Of a DNA stretch of 44,694 nucleotides, positions 42,913 to 44,694 are shown in pieces. The stretch comes from Streptomyces lycii (GTDB lineage: Bacteria; Actinomycetota; Actinomycetes; Streptomycetales; Streptomycetaceae), in NCBI RefSeq assembly GCF_009735685.1, contig NZ_WHPN01000271.1, positions 53,538-98,231 of the forward strand, read 5' to 3'. Below the pieces are notes generated by a model that saw nothing but the letters and a program-made list of their open reading frames with translations, did no database searches and was not told the DNA's origin. Both the position numbers and the translations under genes were made by a program. Position 1 is the first letter of the stretch; each line of letters opens with the position of its first letter.

Positions 42913-42991
42913 TGAGCCCGGAGACGGGGACGAGCCGACGGAACTGGTGATGGCGGTGACGTGGCTGGCGCCTGCACACCTCTACCGGTAG
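42842..42991 (+). CDS. very small hypothetical protein
   Basis: This 49-residue frame starts at ATG 42842 with MDLQENLRGIERQIEQVRQA, a likely coiled-coil helix, then an acidic Pro-rich linker and a hydrophobic end (ELVMAVTWLAPAHLYR). Its stop lies inside a perfect 16-base palindrome. No family recognised; it could pair with the preceding small gene. Confidence 0.45.
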   Translation: MDLQENLRGIERQIEQVRQAPAPDEPGDGDEPTELVMAVTWLAPAHLYR

Positions 42992-43082
42992 AGGCTGGCA
43001 CCCTGACACCGCGGCTGTGAGGGCTTCACACTGGCTTTGCGACCGCCGCCCCCGGGTAAGCGGAAGATGGGTGCCAGCCTCT
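42979..43082. repeat. palindrome plus long inverted repeat upstream of the HTH/TPR gene
   Basis: CCTCTACCGGTAGAGG at 42979-42994 is a perfect 16-base palindrome. AGAGGCTGGCACCC at 42990-43003 overlaps it and has its exact 14-base complement at 43069-43082. All three share the AGAGG/CCTCT core. The arrangement could be an operator set for the regulator gene that follows, or a recombination site. Confidence 0.75.
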
Positions 43083-43097
43083 GCGAAGCGTGTCACC

Positions 43098-44434
43098 ATG
43101 CCGACGGGCACGGCGCGGCCGGCGGGCCGCGGAGAGGCCGGGAGTAGATCTGAGCGACACAACGCCATTCGAGCTGACGCCCGGCGGCGTATCCGGTGCC
43201 ACCGCGAGCGACGCGGCATGACGCGGGCGGTCCTTGCCGGACTGGTCGGACGCTCCGAGGTGTGGCTGAAGAAGGTCGAGCGTGGAGAGCGGGAAGTCCG
43301 CTCGTTGTCCATGGTGGCGCGCATCGCTCAGACTCTTCACCTGGACGACCTGTCTGCGCTGACGGGTGGCGACGCGTCGATCCCCGTGCCGGAAATCCGT
43401 AAGTTCACTCGCCCCGCCGTTCCCTGGCTGCGCGACGCCGTGCACGCAGGCATGTTCCATCGCCCGGCGAGCCCGCCGGAGAGTCTCGACGTGCTGGCCG
43501 GCCGCGTGCGGCAGTCGTGGACGGTGTGGCACGCCTCCCGTCACCAGCGCACAGAGGTGGGCACCACGCTGCCAGCTCTGCTGGCCGCCGTGCACGCCGC
43601 ATCCCGGGGGACGAAGAGCGAGACCGGCGGCGGGCCTACGGGGTCATGGCGGAGGCGTACGCCCTCGCCCAGCAGTTTTCGGCGCACGTCGCAGAGCCCG
43701 AGCTGTACTGGATCGTCGTGGATCGTGCGCGCATGGCCTGCGAGGAGTCCGACGACCCCGTTCTGCTCGCCTTTGCTGCCTGGATCACGGGCAACGGCCT
43801 GCGTAACTCCGGCCACACGGAAGAGGCCCTTCGCCTGGCGGCGGAGGCCGCCGAGAGCTTGCGCCCGCGCCTGGAGGGCGGCTCTCAGCATCTTCGGAGC
43901 ACCTTCGGGGCTCTGTGCTTGCATGCGGCCGTGACAGCTGCTCAGGAGGGCAGCGACGGTACCGCTTGGCGCTGGCACGACGAGGCAGACCGCACCGCGA
44001 GGCAACTGCCGACCGGGTACGCGCACCCCTGGACCGCCTTCGGTGCCGGGAACGTCGCGGTGCACGCTGTGACCATCGGGGTGGACCTGCGAACGCCAGG
44101 GGCAGCCCTGCGCAGGGCTGCTGACGCAATCCCGGACTCCATTACGTCCGTCGAGCGACGCTCGCGCCTCTTGGTCGACGCCGCCCGCTCTCAGTACGCA
44201 CGACGTGAACACGCAGGGTCGCTCCACTACCTCCAGCGGGGTTTCAAAGCGTCCCCGGAAGCGGTGCGTTACGTGCCGTCGGCTCGATGGCTCGCCGCAG
44301 ATCTCGTGCTGCACTCGCCAGTCTCGATCCGGGACGGCGCTCGCGAGCTTGCGGACTCCGTAGGGGCCGCTGCACAGGGGTACACGAACGCAGGGGTACA
44401 AGCTGTATCCCTTGGTGACCGTTTCCTCTCATAG
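43098..44434 (+). pseudogene. HTH (XRE) regulator with TPR-like C-terminus, single frameshift
   Basis: The first part has an XRE helix-turn-helix (RRIRCHRERRGMTRAVLAGL, then VGRSEVWLKKVERGEREV and RIAQTLHLDDL). It continues to LLAAVHAASRG and then loses sense. The rest is in another frame: GDEERDRRRAYGVMAEAYAL onward, with helical repeats such as LLAFAAWITGNGLRNSGHTE and a normal end at 44434. The break is at the run GGGGG, 43606-43610, where one more G would restore a protein of about 445 residues. It may be a real mutation, a phase-variable tract or a sequencing error. Start near 43098 is approximate. Confidence 0.8.
44375..44411. promoter_or_regulatory. CAGGGGTACA direct repeats before the Nudix gene
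   Basis: CAGGGGTACA occurs at 44375-44384 and 44391-44400, 16 bases apart, followed by TGTATCCC at 44404-44411, a near complement of GGGTACA. The set lies 33-69 bases before the Nudix ATG, within the end of the HTH/TPR reading, and may be a regulator site. Confidence 0.4.
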
Positions 44435-44443
44435 CGTCATCGC

Positions 44444-44694
44444 ATGGCTACGGAAACGGGCACGATGCCGAGCCCTGAGATTGGGGAGTTCGTACGCGAC
44501 ACCGCACGACAGGTGTTCGGCGTTATGGGACACCAGCCCACCGACCACACCAACCCTCCGCCCCGACGCCTGGGGGCCGTCGTCCTCGTCCGGGACAGCG
44601 GGAGCCGCATCCTCCTGGTCCACCCGACTTACAAGGACGGATGGATTCTCCCCGGCGGATCGGCCGACGCAGGCGGGTCCATCGCTGAAGCCGC
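44444..44694 (+). CDS. Nudix hydrolase, 5' part
   Basis: From ATG 44444 the frame runs open to the window end (83 codons). After a polar leader comes PRRLGAVVLVRDSGSRILLV, then YKDGWILPGGSADAG, which is the beginning of the Nudix box (GGxxxxGE); the rest of the box is beyond the window. Nudix proteins cleave nucleoside diphosphate-linked compounds. It lies 9 bases after the HTH/TPR reading, so the two may be linked. A second ATG at 44462 is possible; there is no clear ribosome site. Confidence 0.88.
   Translation, partial: MATETGTMPSPEIGEFVRDTARQVFGVMGHQPTDHTNPPPRRLGAVVLVRDSGSRILLVHPTYKDGWILPGGSADAGGSIAEA

Overview
The window is high-GC DNA with strong third-position GC bias, many GTG starts, GGAGG-type ribosome sites and protein families typical of Streptomyces (LAL-type LuxR regulator, CGNR/ABATE zinc-finger proteins, Spo0M, BlaI/M56, secreted phospholipase A2). 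I read it as a Streptomyces chromosome or a close relative, probably an accessory or arm-like region because of the many gene relics in the right half. No rRNA, tRNA or CRISPR array was seen.

Region 1 (about 0.2-19.9 kb) is a run of small, mostly divergent regulator/enzyme pairs. Three of them share one design: a CGNR zinc-finger regulator facing a hydrolase (alpha/beta hydrolase at 191-1039 with CGNR at 1106; epoxide hydrolase at 14632-15804 with CGNR at 15908; metallo-beta-lactamase-fold hydrolase at 18377-19171 with CGNR at 19262). Each shared promoter carries its own repeat. Other pairs are TetR/SDR (with a perfect operator dyad), XRE/SDR, and a 941-residue LuxR protein facing an MBL hydrolase plus carboxylesterase operon. 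PhzF, a dienelactone hydrolase, a DHFR-like reductase and a membrane protein fill the rest. Between 17.8 and 18.25 kb three gene fragments from unrelated families are joined end to end.

Region 2 (20.4-26.6 kb) looks like one envelope-related regulon: two translationally coupled CNNM/CBS transporters, a Spo0M-like protein, a TerB protein, an M56 membrane peptidase with its BlaI repressor, and a solitary TatA. CTACA-N4-TGTAG dyads, the expected BlaI operator type, lie in two of the divergent promoters (23010-23025 and 26299-26312).

Region 3 (26.6-44.7 kb) is accessory DNA with many relics. It holds truncated CobW and methyltransferase genes, decayed IS5, IS701 and IS1380 transposases, broken GlxA/AraC, endonuclease/exonuclease/phosphatase and DUF4331 genes, and a frameshifted HTH/TPR regulator. 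Intact genes among them include a phosphotransferase, a VOC protein, a DinB protein, an orphan MazF/PemK-like toxin, two tandem 112-residue secreted cysteine proteins that I cannot assign to a family, an epimerase-like SDR lacking the usual Tyr, a secreted phospholipase A2, a lipoprotein, and a Nudix gene cut by the window end.

The best candidates for undescribed biology are the secreted cysteine-protein pair (32991-33767), the repeated hydrolase/CGNR modules, and the BlaI-box regulon. All calls come from reading the sequence; no database search was run.
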